Source of the DNA: Patagioenas fasciata
Taxonomy: Eukaryota; Chordata; Aves; Columbiformes; Columbidae
Length of the DNA: 64,000 nt
Direction of reading: 5' to 3'
Assembly (NCBI RefSeq): GCF_037038585.1
Contig: NC_092522.1
Coordinates: 124,168,661-124,232,660, forward strand
Positions 46,691-58,587 of this stretch are shown in pieces. The notes under the pieces are model-generated. The model worked only from the letters and a program-made list of their open reading frames with translations, did not search any database and was not told the origin of the DNA. Position 1 is the stretch's first letter, and every line of letters begins with the position of its first letter. Made by a program: the position numbers and the translations under genes.

Positions 46691-47996
46691 CTCCCATTTC
46701 TCCTCTCCCTACTACTTCTTCTCCATATTCCCATGGTTCTTCCAATCTGACTTCATTTCTCCATCTTCCTCCCTGTTGCAGTTATTCCCCTTCAGTATAG
46801 TCACCCCACGGTTATTTTCTGCACCACTAAGGTCTCTTCTTTCCCCTTTATGAACTATTGTCTCCTTGTCTTTCCTTTTCTCTTGGTCTCCCAACAGTTC
46901 ACCCACACTCTTGAAGCCACAGTGCTGGAGTTCTGCATCAAAAAGCTGTTAGGAGACCAGAAGCAAAAAGCAGAAATAAATGGTTGGTTCTCATCTCGAC
47001 CACATGGCGAACATCACTGCTACACAGGGTTCTGCAGTGTGTCTGGTTTTAATGCATTTTTTAAAGCCTTATTGGGAGAGGGGCAGTAACGACAGGATTT
47101 CAGGCGAGGTTCAATTAGGCAGTTTCTAGAGAAAACCAACCAAAAAACCCAAACCTTTTTCAAAGGGATCGATGCAAATCAAATCAGCAGCAACGCGGTG
47201 GTAGGTACCATGGGAAGAACTGCAATGGAAATGAAGCTGCTCTTCAGCTACATCTTTCAGGAGAAGGCCAAGCACATCATCGTAGACAGACCTTGCTCAG
47301 TAAGTAGTTTGATAGGAAACAAGCAAGCAAATATTTGGGTTGCGCTAAAAGAAGCGCGTGGAGGAATGGAATGTAGCACCTTTGTGGACGTTCGCAGCCG
47401 CACGTCTCGATTCCTGTATCACACGGGGCACTGCAGAACTGCAGGGGGGTCAGAGCCGCCCACCCCAACGAGCAGGATCCGCCAGTATTAAAGAGCTCAT
47501 GAAGGCAAATTGGTGCTGTTTCTTGATGAGATGAGGAGAATAAAAGCTACATTTTGGCCCAAATTTGCCAATTACAGGACGCGAAGCCAACTGTGGTGAC
47601 CAGCTCTCCAAATAACTTCATTGAGAGATTTCTTGCTGCGGGTTTGCTATCGCTTTAGCTCCTCGCTGCATTTGTTGCAACTCGATAGTAAGTTTACTCA
47701 AGGGATCCCACACTAGATGGTCTTGACTGTACCAGAGGGTGAATACTGCACGTGTTTTACCTCTTTATCTGCATTTAGAGACATTACACACATGTTTTAT
47801 TCGGGTGGGGTGTGAGCTATTTGATGTGATCCCCACCAAAAGGGATGCTGAGAAACAGTATAAGCAGAGCTCGAATCTCTGAGAATCATTACTGGGTGCC
47901 ATGCACACAGAGTTATCCCCTCACTAGGAGCACAAGATCTTTCAGACTGAATTTAGTAGGACTTATTTAATTCTTTTTAATTCTTATTTAATTCTA
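46691..47996. other. Unique sequence with one exon-like segment
   Basis: At about 47190-47300 an ATG in good context (GTACCATGG) opens a frame reading MGRTAMEMKLLFSYIF. It runs into a consensus donor (CTCA/GTAAGTAG). No partner exon and no family match were found. Confidence 0.3.
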
Positions 47997-48640
47997 TTCC
48001 ATTCTATGAGCCAACAGTGTGCCCAGGTGGCCAAGAAGGCCAATGGTCTCCTGTCCTGTATCCAAACCAGCGTGGTCAGCAGGACAAGGGCAGTGATCCT
48101 TCCCCTGTGCTCTGCATTGGGGAGGCCACACCTGGAGTGTTGTGTTCAGTTCTGGGCCCCTCAGCTCAGGAAAGAGATTGAAGTGCTGGAGCGGGTCCAG
48201 AGAAGAGCAACAAGACTGGGGAAGGGACTTGAACGCAAGCCCTGTGGGGAGAGGCTGAGGGAGCTGGGCTTGTTCAGTCTGGAGCAGAGGAGGCTTAGAG
48301 CTGAGCTCAGCACTCTCTAGAACGACCTGAAGGGCAGTTCTAGCCAGGGGGGATTGGGCTCTTCTCCCAGGCACTCAGCAATAGGACAAGGGGGCATGGG
48401 CTTCAACTCTGCCAGGGGAAATTGAGGCTGGAGATGAGAAAGCAATTCTGTGCAGAGAGAGTGGTCAGCATTGGAATGGCTGCCCAGGGAGGTGCTGGAC
48501 TCACCGGCCATGGAGGTTTGTAAACTGAGATTGGCCATGGCACTTAGTGCCATGATCTGGTCAATGGACTGGAGTTGGACCAAGGGTTGGACTGGATGAT
48601 CTCTGAGGTCTTTTCCAACCCAGTCCATTCTGTGATTTTC
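47997..48640 (+). mobile_element. Older CR1 LINE 3' fragment with a readable ORF2 C-terminus
   Basis: The frame 48006-48320 reads through 104 codons of the CR1 ORF2 C-terminal region, with [35 protein letters not shown] and [16 protein letters not shown]. The 3' end follows, with GGACTGGATGATCTCTGAGG and a CCATTCTGTGATTT tail. Its sequence differs clearly from the other copies here, so it is another and probably older subfamily. Confidence 0.95.
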
Positions 48641-50485
48641 ACAGTGTGTTTCTAAATCTGTCAGAACACCATTACCAAACGATGGACCTTTAATATTGAG
48701 TATTAAACCATTTGGGGTAACGCGTGTCCCGTTTGCCCAGACATACATTTTCTAATTTTCTGACAGGTTGCTGGTTTTTTTTGTTGTTTTCATGTGGACA
48801 CCTTAGCTCACATCTCTTGATAATGTGCTCCCATTTCATTTCTAGAATCAGAACCTAAATCAATCTGGACATCAGTTTTTACATAACACGTGTTCATGGT
48901 AATAGGTATTTTGATGGTAAGAGCTCGTTACTGAGAGAGCCGACTAATTCATCAGCAGTTTCAACAGCAAACAGTTGCATTTGGGAACAAGCTGTACTAA
49001 TGCTAAAAATATTCTCCAGTTCGAATCCTTTTTATTGTAAAAAAAATGCCACATTTCTATTGCTTTTGGTCCATATTTTATGATCCCGATATGACTTCAC
49101 TAAATTTTCACTGGATTCCTAAATTTGCCATTCACTATCATTGAACAGGGTGTGTGGTACCTCCTCATTTAGGCAGCTCTTGGCTAGAGGTTCCATATAG
49201 GAGTTCAACACTTTCAGCTGATAAAACAGCATCACTCAGGCCTCTCACAATGTCCTATACCATTGTACCAGTTGGGAGCCCATGCTGGCAATATTTCCTT
49301 TACTTAGAGGCCACGTTTTTGCTCAATCAAAATCTTTTTGGTGATGCAACAGCCTTGTTGCCACCACAGGGAAGTCTTGTATTGCTAAACCCACAGGTTT
49401 CTTTTTCTCAGGAAGGATCCATGGTTATTAAAGGAGAAAACCATGAGCTAAATATGTTTAATACCTGGTTTCATTTACCGGCTTATTCCTTACATTCAGT
49501 TTAACCTCAGGTTGTGGGATTCTCCAGTCACACGTCTCAGGTCACTTCGATGTCCAAGCTCCATTATCATTCCTCTCATTTGCACTAATTCGCCACCAGT
49601 TACGAGAAGGACCATCTCTCCAATTTAGGTCATTGCCATTTTTAACATCGTACTTTCCACCAACTGGGAAACTGAAGCTTCCTGAAGTGTTAACAATGTT
49701 AGTGACCCTTTGCAACAACTTTTGTCATCTTCAAAGCAGCAGGGTTACAATTATCAACATCAGGAGGCACCAACAGAAACACAGTTGCCCACGTTTGAAG
49801 CTGGAATTGCTTTTTAAATTCTCCCTGCCTTTATTCTCCTCCCATTCCTTTCTTGCTCCTGATTTCAGCCACAGCGGCTGACCAACAAGGGAAGGTGTTA
49901 AATACTCACCAAATGTGAAAGAAAAGCAACCAAAGCAGAGAAAACCCAATATTTAATATCCCATGATTTTTCACGTTTCTCTGCTACCTGTGAAGGGCAG
50001 AACGGGGAACATTTTGTTCGTGATCTACAGATTCCAGGTGGTGACAAGCGTCCCCATCTTCCCTTTGGACTTCGTTGATTTGAAATGACAAAGAACTCAT
50101 TAAGTACAAACACTGCTCCCCATCCATCCTGCATGTTGTACTCCTGGAGCGCCACCTTTACCTCTTTCCTCTCCCCTCGGCTGCTTCCCCTGTATTTTCT
50201 TGCATTTCTAATCACTTCTGGCGCATCTATTCTCCAGGTTAAAGCATCTGCCTCTGCAGGGGTCTCTGGAACAAGTAAGGACCTAATTAACGGCACAGGA
50301 TTTCAAGGAGGTGGGAGCTCAGCAGACCCCAAGCAGGATGAGGCATTTTTGAGGATAACGAGATACCCAGGATCCTCATAGCGAAGGACAACAAAATTAT
50401 TTGGGTAAAATGTCTTTTTTCTTTTCTTCCACATCGTGCTTCAAGGTGCAAGTACCGCTCCTAATGATGAGGCAGAAGGAAAGGT
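48641..50485. other. Unrecognised sequence; weak hint of a retroviral envelope-like fossil
   Basis: Minus-strand frames between about 49500 and 50400 include a leader-like hydrophobic stretch followed by a Trp/Asn-rich segment. This is reminiscent of envelope genes, but I cannot name a family and no LTR flanks it. If real, it is a broken fossil. Confidence 0.18.
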
Positions 50486-50740
50486 CATAGAATAATAGAA
50501 TCATTTTGATAGGAGAAGACCCTCAAGGTCATTGAGTTCAACTGTTAACCACCCCTGGCACTGCCCCATGTCCTGAGAACCTCATGTCCGTCTGTCCAGC
50601 CCTCCAGGGATGGTGACTCCAGCACTGCCCTGGGCAGCCTGTTCCAATGCCCCACAGCCCTTTGGGGAAGAAATTGTTCCCAGATCCAACCTCAACCTCC
50701 CCTGGCGCAACTTGAGGCCGTTTCCTCTGGTCCTAATATT
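50486..50740 (-). mobile_element. CR1 LINE 3' fragment
   Basis: On the plus strand: ATAGAATAATAGAATCATTT, then CAGCCCTTTGGGGAAGAAAT, ending in CAACTTGAGGCCGTTTCCTC. Confidence 0.93.
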
Positions 50741-53700
50741 TTGTGCTAAACCGCTATTGACAGCGACCAACGCCACAGAAACCCGGTGGTCGCCGTGGTG
50801 GTGTTGGCATCGGTGGTGGAAGGGACGGCGGTGCCTGCGGTGATTTGAGACCTCAAATTAGCGGGGAAGTGGTTGTGGTGGCATCAACCGTCTTCTCAAT
50901 GCAGTGATGGGGGGAGCCAGAGTGGAGGAGCAGGATCCGGTGTTGGGCACCCTTGGAAATGACGGAGTGAAGGAGATCGACTGACAGCTCTGTCTGACAG
51001 CAGCAGGTCTGGTGAGCCTCACCAACTACTCCTGGGTGTAAAAGGAAGCCCTTAAGTGCCTACTGGCTGCACGAGGGCTTTCGTGCTCTTCGAACTAGTC
51101 AAGCAGATGATACTTCAAAGGCATTAAAAGTAGGTTAAGGAAAAGTATTTCACAGACTGAGCAGATATCTGAAGAAAACTGACAGTCTTTAAGCGCAGAT
51201 GAGTAAATAGAGGAGGTTCTCAGGGGGATCATCTCTGTAGGGTTAGAGAACAGCTCGGCTTTATTCCCTGTTCAGCACTTGGTCTCCGCGGCGCGATTGC
51301 CAAAAAAGGACAAGTTCCACCAACTCTGATGGGAGTTATCATTCCACTCACCAACAGGCTGAAATAATAGATCCTTTTTTACACAGGCCACCTAAAAGAC
51401 AACAACGAAAAATATACCACCAGGAAAGAATGAGAAAATATTGGTTTCTTTTCTATTCAGGATTATCTAATTAACCGAGCACTTTACAGTCGGGGTGAAC
51501 TGCAGATAAAAGCAAACACGGGCACTGATAGCGAGCGATCTGACCTGTGTGATGGCTCAGGACCTTAAACGGGCTGAAAAAAGCTGTTTAACACCTTCCT
51601 CTTAACCCTTTACCATCTAGAACCACCCCCTCTGCATCTAATGAGTCCACTTTAAAGGGCTCTGGAGCATATTTAAATGCACTTAGAAATATAATTTACT
51701 TCTGTGATTAGTAACACTTGAGATGACTAAAACCGAAACAGTGTATTTCCCCACCCCCCTTTTTTTTTAGCCTTTTGCTCAGATGAGATAAGGAAATGAG
51801 GTTACATGGTTTCCCTTTAGAGTTTATAATCAGCCACACTATTTTAATAATCTACATTTAGTTCCACTTTCTGTTTGTCAAATGCCAGGACAATGCAGCC
51901 GCCTTTGGGTCGCGGGCTCCACAGGAAGACGTTTCAAAACCCAACAAACACCATCACCACAATTCTTTCGGCATTATTATTTTCCCTTTTAAATGTCAGG
52001 AAATATTTCCACCAATAGGAAATTTTGCAGCTCTGTTCCCAAGTGATTTCTCACCTTAAGCTGGCTAATGTAGGGAATTAAAATACAACAACTACGCATT
52101 AGCTTGAGTAACTTTTCAACCCATAAGAGATCAGCAGATCCACACGATCCGCTCTGGGAATCCAGCGGCATTAAGTGTTGAGCCTGGCAGGAAACCTGGT
52201 ATTCCTTGTGGTAGGAAATACAAAGCTTTGGTAGCACTGATTTGGGAACAACAGGATTCAGTATAAGTATCACTGAAAATAAGTATATCTACACTACAAC
52301 CTCCTTTTTGCAATCAGTGCTGTCATTAAGTCATCCGGTGTTATAAGAAATGAAGTAATTATCCTATGAAAGACAGGAGTTAATAATAGTCACAATAACT
52401 TGGGTTAAGTACATAAACACATCATTAATCATTAACAGAAATCGGTCCATTAATATTGCTTCAAAGCAGAGGGACTGTAGGAAACTGAGGTTTCCACTGT
52501 ATTTTAAATGGGGCCACTTGTTCTCTAGCTTTATTAACCAAAAAAAGCGATTGTTTAGGAAAAAATATAACAACTCTGTTGTGATTTCGCATGGCTGTCC
52601 CTCTTTTGACACCATCTGGGGGCAGATTGAATACTGAGGTCTGAACCAACATCTCTGCGTTTAATCTCTTATTGCTACTTGTGCAGATTGAGAGGTAGAA
52701 AAGAAATGATTACAGTCGTACGAGTGTGAGTTACGGCCGTGCCATCCTAAGGAATTCCTTCAGTCAAACGTAAATACGACCCTGGAATTGTGGAAGCACA
52801 GGGTTTTGCTCTCTGAGGTCTGACAGAAACACAAAAGCTTTCTCTCCGCTTCAACGCAGCGTCAGGAGCGCTTTGCAACTACCCCAGGACTCTCCGCACT
52901 TCTGAAGCTGAAATTAAAGTCCGCGGAGTTTCCTGCGGGACTTAAGCGTTTTCCTTTGAACTGTTTACAATGTGCTCTCTGCCGTGCCCATGCTTGGCGC
53001 CCATAAAAAGCCACCGGCAGATGCGACGCGGTCACTTCACAGCCAGGAAAGCAGAAGAAACCCGCGCCGGGGGCTTTTCTACCCACGGGGAATAACATAC
53101 ACCGTGAAGTTACAAACCGCACGCTTTTGCCCTCGCATCCAGCGTAAAATAGGTCACGGCAGAGAGACTCTGTGGCTTTAAGTATTGCCTGGCCTGAGCC
53201 GGATTATCATTAGGTTACGTAACTGCTTGATGAGCTGCTTTTCATTAAGGCTTCCCCGAGCGAGCGGCGCTGGGAGCCGGCGCTGCCTCCAACAACCATC
53301 CTGGGCAAGGATTTCATTCTGCTCTGAGCCCCCGCGTCCGCAGCCAGGCCGAGGCATTCGTGTGGACTACGCAGCTGCCTGAAAGCGAAACAACTCATTA
53401 ACCTTAATGGGCTAGTGCATTCATTTTGGCTAAAGCATGCTTGTAAAGTTGTAAGAGGTTTGGAAAAGGTGTTGAATCAGTGTGTTGAAAGCATCTTGCT
53501 CTCAGCTTGGAGCTTTGGGTTTTTTTTTTAGTGAAATGCATCCTCTGGTGCATAATAACCCCAAACATTCATATTTTAGGTGGTCTTTAATGCCAGCAAA
53601 CAGGCTGTTGTGCAAGAAATGGTGGCGCAACGCTGCACACCTGCATCTGAGGCCTTAGAAGGCAGAGAAAACATAAAGCAAAGCAGATTTCAATCACATC

Positions 53701-55290
53701 CTTGTGCAGACTCAGAAGCACCAGGTAGTACCTTCAGATGCCAAAGTGCTTGTGGCCATTGCTCTGTCCCATCTCAGGATGAGCTGGAGGACAAGGGACG
53801 TTCATCCTCACGTCTCCATTCTTCCACGTTCCAGGCGGGCAGACGCCTCCTGTAATCCTGGTGACCTGCTCGTCCAGATGCCATCGTCAGATGTCATTCT
53901 CGTCCCCTTCTCCTGCCTTTTGTTCCTCCTGGTGCTCCCATACTTGGCATTCCTGTTCAACCCCTCATTTAGGGCAACCTGAACGTTTTAATTACATTTT
54001 TAGGGTGTAAGTAAGTCAGTAGTAAGGGAGGAGCTCAGCACTTCTCAGTGTGAAACAAAGTCAAGCTCATATTCAGGAGTTACATGGAGCTCTAAAGAAT
54101 CACATAGATGGATGCAATCCTATTATTGATTGTTTATTACTTATTACAATGCTGAGTTTGGCCAAGAAGCTTTAAAGAACTTCATACTATTAATTTTCCC
54201 TTCTCATATTAACAACTTGCGGCTTAAAAGAAACTCTGAAAAGCGTCTGCTAAACTGAAATAAAGCCTGAAAAATGGCCTTTAGTGCAAGTGAGTTGTAC
54301 AGAATAATGTGCAACAGGTGACAGCATCACATTGAGGGTTGGTGTCAGGAAACGGGACAACCAGACACTGTTTAGGTTGGGGATTCCATCACTCATTTGT
54401 TACTTGACCCCCATTTAAACCTTTTAAACACTGCTTTGCCTATATAAAATGAAGAGGATCAAATAATCTTATTTTACAAAGTGCTCAGGCCAGAAAGATT
54501 GAACAGCAGCAAATTATTTGTCATTTATCAGTTGGAAATTAAGCTCTCAGATAAAGTCTCACCCACCGTGGTATCGCTTACCTGGTGGGAGAGGCCTTTG
54601 TTTTGGGTTTAATTCTACAAGTTTTGAAATAATTTCATTTTGCTGATGGACTTCACTTCTATTTCATGTGTATTTCAATGAGACATTTAATCTTTTTCCT
54701 AATACTTTCGGAAGTCTCATTCATTTAAATTGTCAAAGCCTGACAGCTCCGTAATGTACTTAAAACCGGCATTGTTTATACTCGCATTCCATTTAAAAAT
54801 TAGCCGGCAGATTAAAGTAATAAAAATGGTTTTATACCTCTCAGCGCTAATATCATTGAAAACTTACAATGTCCCTACCGCCGGAGATTAGCGCGTGTAT
54901 TACTTTCCCATGAGGAATTCGCAGAGGGGAAATATTCTAACACCGAGTTTTGTTATTAGTTAGGAAGGCTCAACATTTTCTGCCTGAATAAAGCCCAGGT
55001 GGGCACAGCCTGCAGAGGCACTGGAGAGCTGGCAATGCAGGGAAGCTCCGGACTTCTGCAGAGCTTCCTTCCCTCGCCGATGGCGCCGAGCAAGCGGGAC
55101 CAGGAGGAATCTATTAGCACTTCCACCTCGGTGTGTTGCAGCCAAGGGTCACGCAGTGGCTGCTCACATCACCTCAACCCCTACCAAGAACGCAATTAAA
55201 GGAGAATCGGAAGCATCCCTTCGTTACCTCGGGGGTTTGGACCTCGGTTTGGCTGGGGGTGCGTGATCTCAGGTCACCGCTCTCCTCCAT
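50741..55290. other. Long unique, AT-richer intergenic stretch
   Basis: About 4.5 kb free of CR1. Sub-stretches at 51700-51900, 52960-53420 and 54640-54960 look unlike decayed repeats and could be conserved non-coding elements; this is a guess from composition and lack of repeats. No exon called. Confidence 0.35.
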
Positions 55291-55396
55291 CTCGCTGCTC
55301 CATCACATCCCCTCCATCTCGCTGCTCCATCACATCCCCTCCATCTCGCTGCTCTATCACATCTCCTCCATCTCGCTGCTCCATCACATCCCCGCT
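55291..55396. repeat. 27-bp tandem repeat, about four copies
   Basis: The unit is CTCCATCTCGCTGCTCCATC followed by ACATCCC, repeated nearly perfectly. Confidence 0.93.
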
Positions 55397-56491
55397 CATT
55401 TTAATGCTTTTGCTCACAAGCACAGGCCTGAAATTCTTCTGAAATAAGGAGTTTGCTGTCTAGTTGAAGATGGACAAAACATACAGCATTTTATATGCAA
55501 ACACACCTATGGTTAAGCAGCTTTGGATGAAATGGCCCAGGAAACATCTTATTGATCCTAAAATAACAAGAAAAAAACCCCAGTTCAGAAGCCTGTGATC
55601 AATATCCCCTGTCCCTTTACTTGCTGAAGGGTTAACTGGGGTTTATCCTGCCCATCCCCTTCACAGGTGCTGCAGACACAGTCACTTATTAAATACACCT
55701 GGCATGGGCTTTTTTCTGAGAAGCAGGAACCTTGGGGGTAACTGGGACCTTAGGAAAGATGCAGAGGAGAGAGACAGACAATCCAGTTTGGATGATGATG
55801 TGGGTGACGGTGGCGGGTGGATTTGTGATGTTGTGTGCCTGACTGGGGTTTCTTTTCTTTAAGGCCAATTCGTTTTGTTGTAACACAGGCACTCTCAAGC
55901 CCCTGAGGAATAAAGAGCTCCTGTGGAGGAAAATGAGGCACCTGAAGCTCTGGTTTATTTTAAACCATTTGAGCCATCAGGTTGTTTTGCCTCATAACAC
56001 ACAAAGTGTTTGGGAATTTTGTAGTTTCATAGAGAGGATGAATAAGGTAACCAGATGTGGCCTGGATGTGATAAAATAGTTGATACAGCAGTTGCGACTG
56101 TTTCATCAGCGGCACCTTTGTGTGGAAACAGCCGAAAATGTCAGTGAGACCAAATGATGGGTCTGTGTGGAACAACCTGTCACCCTGTACTGCTCGCTGG
56201 ACTTCGTGCTGGTGTTCCCTGCTGATCCAGGGACTTTTCAGCCTTTTTAATACATAGAGAACAAGAAGAAAGATGAAAGCCTTTAGGTCTTTCTTGAAGC
56301 CTTGGGAGGGGATGGTGATTGGAAAACAGACCCCAACAGGTAACTTCCAGCACAAAATGCCGCTGCTCAGTGACACCAGCCCGTCCAGGTGAGTGGGACA
56401 AGGAGACCACAAGCGTGGAGGCCTCTTTGGTTTGGGGGACGGGTTGGGCTGGTCGAGCTCAACCAGACGGTGCTTTAGAGCAGGGAGGTGT
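55397..56491. other. Unique sequence with a 150-codon minus-strand open frame
   Basis: The frame 55960-56412 (minus) is long for this composition and includes GLTDIFGCFHTKVPLMKQS. I do not recognise it. A plus-strand consensus donor (GTCCAG/GTGAGTGGG) lies near 56391. Confidence 0.25.
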
Positions 56492-57161
56492 TGAAACGGA
56501 GGAATAAACTGAAGTCAATGATGCTGTTAAGCGGCATCTTTTATTTTTCCATTTAAATATGAGAAGCAACTTGTTTGGGGTGAGGGTATCAGAGCCTGGC
56601 CCAGGCTGCCCAGGGAGGTTGTGGAGTCTCCTTCTCTGCAGACATTCAAACCCGCCTGGACACCTTCCTGTGGAACCTCAGCTGGGTGTTCCTGCTCCAT
56701 GGGGGGATTGCACTGGATGAGCTTTCCAGAGCCCTTCCAACCCCTGACATTCTGGGATTCTGTGATTCTTTATTTTATCAGCACTGCAGGACACTGGGGA
56801 CCATCCTCCATAAGCACTGCAAAGACCGGATGCTCTTGCGTTGCTTATATTCACATAATTATTACATACACATTACAATTTTTGAAAATTTTGACGTACT
56901 AAGAAAGAATTGATCATCGTTATAATCGTTGTTTCTTACCTACAATACATCTATTAATTATTAGTTAATTATAAACTAAGCACTCTGCTCCTACACAATG
57001 TACGACCCAATCTTCCGTCTCTTGTCGCACAGAAGGATCTAAAACTTGAAGAGCATCCCCTTGTTTTGCAAGCGGCCAGAAAACGTTTATCCCGTCAACT
57101 GGTTAATGATGGTCTTTTATAACTTAATCACAGCGTACTTTTATTTAGCAGCTTCTCTTCA
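56492..57161 (-). mobile_element. Solo LTR of an endogenous retrovirus, copy 3, interrupted by a CR1
   Basis: Same element as 8331-8784 and 10087-10512, with TG...CA ends and a 4-bp target duplication (GTGT at 56488-56491 and 57162-57165). Without the CR1 at about 56549-56768 it is about 450 bp, the length of copy 1. Fossil; no internal region attached. It ends about 65 bases upstream of the palindrome bordering the third CpG island. Confidence 0.8.
56549..56768 (+). mobile_element. CR1 LINE 3' end inserted in LTR copy 3
   Basis: Recent-subfamily tail (ATGAGAAGCAACTTGTTTGG to GGGATTCTGTGATTCT). A TTATTTT-like duplication is visible at both junctions. It is younger than the LTR. Confidence 0.9.
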
Positions 57162-57225
57162 GTGTGAGGCTGTGGGGATGAGGGTGATGTCGCCATGGGG
57201 GTCCCAGGCTGGGGAGGCAGCCCCT

Positions 57226-57311
57226 GCGGCCGGGGCCTGAACGGGGCGGCTGGGGGGACTCCGATGGTGCCATCGGAGTCCCCCCAGCCGCCCCGTTCAG
57301 GCCCCGGCCGC
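57226..57311. repeat. Perfect 42-bp inverted repeat with a 2-nt spacer
   Basis: Arms 57226-57267 and 57270-57311 are exact reverse complements; the centre reads GATGG-TG-CCATC. It lies at the upstream edge of the CpG island, less than 100 bp before a YY1-type motif. It is either a real hairpin-forming sequence or a fold-back assembly artefact. Confidence 0.95.
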
Positions 57312-58140
57312 CACTAAGATGTCCCAACAGCGGACATGGGGACAACAGCGGACGATCCCCGGCCTCCCCAGCCCCTCCGGGCCGCGGGTGGGCAGGGGAA
57401 GATGGCGGCCGGCAGCGGCTGAGCGAGGAGGAGGAGTGATCCGTGCCGGGCCGCGGCGGCCTCCTCCGACACCGCCCCCCCGTCCTCCTCCTCCGTATCC
57501 AGCTCCGCCCCGTCCCGCCGGGAGGGAGAGCGGCGAGCAGAGCCGGAGAAGCCCCGCAGCCTCGCCGCGCCGCCCAGGCAAGGGGCCCCGGCTACCCCGG
57601 GAGCCCCGCAGCGGGAACCGGGGCCCCCAGCTAAAGCGCCCGCCCGCCCGCCGCCCATCGCGATCGCCGGCGGGCGCAGCTGCGAACCCCCCGCCGCTTG
57701 GCCGGGGGAGTCGCTGTCGCGTTGCCCGTTGAGCTCCACGGCCTCAGCCCCGGCGGGGGGGAGGCGGCTGTCACCCAGGCAGGTGAGTGGCGCCCGGGTT
57801 GAGGGAGGGAGGGAGGGAGGGCGGAGGAGGAGAAGCGGGGGAGGCCGGGGCGCCCCGCCGCGCAGGGCGGGGGTGTGTCTGGCGGGGCCGGCCCGCCGCC
57901 CCCCGGCCCCCGCCGCAGCCCCCGGCCTGCGGGGAGGCGCAGCTGTCACGGCGGGGGCGGGCACGGCGGGAGGGGGGGACGGCCCGGCCCCCCGCCCCGG
58001 GCTGCCATGGCGGCGGGCGGAGCGCTGAGGGGCGACGCGGCCTCTCCCCTCCCGCTCCCTCCCGCCACCTTCCCCTCGCCCGCCCGCCGTCCCCTGAGGA
58101 GAAGCGCCCCGGGCGGACCCCGGTGCGGTTCAACCCCAAC
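57312..58140 (+). promoter_or_regulatory. CpG island, probable 5' end of a plus-strand gene
   Basis: Dense CpG. AAGATGGCGGC at 57399-57409 is the YY1 motif typical just downstream of housekeeping start sites, in plus orientation. A consensus donor (AGGCAG/GTGAGTGG) follows 57782. The ATG inside the YY1 motif opens only a six-codon frame, so the first exon is probably untranslated. Which gene it is cannot be told; its coding exons lie right of the window. Confidence 0.6.
57390..57782 (+). other. Candidate non-coding first exon
   Basis: Bounded by the inferred start near the YY1 motif and the donor after 57782. A second consensus donor (CAGAG/GTGAGTAAG) after 58405 suggests a longer or alternative first exon in the same island. 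Confidence 0.45.
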
Positions 58141-58587
58141 CCTCCTTTTCCTAAAGATCCCTCACCCCTTATTATTATTAATTGAAAGTTGATTTAAAAA
58201 GTGAAAGCGCCGTCCCCCCCCCCCCCCAACCCCTGGGGATGACCCCCCCGGGCAGGGAGGACGCTCCGTTTGGTGGCGTTTTAGGTGACAGCTCTTTGTC
58301 TGCGTGTGACATCGTGCGTGTGTGTCCCCCCTCCCCGGGGTGTGCCTGTGTCCCCCCAAAACCCACCCCCCGACCCCGGCGGGGCTCTTCTGGTTCTCAG
58401 CAGAGGTGAGTAAGTTCGGTCAGGGAGAGCTGGAGGTGGCCGTGGGGGTTTTGGGGTCACCGGAGTGGGGAAGAGCAGCTTGTCAGGTGGGGTGAGTGGG
58501 GAATCAGGCTCCTCAGGGCTTGGGGGGAGTCCACCCCCCCATTCCTAGCAGAGCGCTTGCCCTAAATTTCCTCCATTTCTCCCTTAG

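Noticed and set aside
48006-48320. Host gene with [13 protein letters not shown] motif
   Set aside because: It is the C-terminal part of CR1 ORF2.
57314-57964. 216-codon minus-strand frame over the third CpG island
   Set aside because: GC-rich stop-poor sequence; promoter motifs and donors point to the plus strand.
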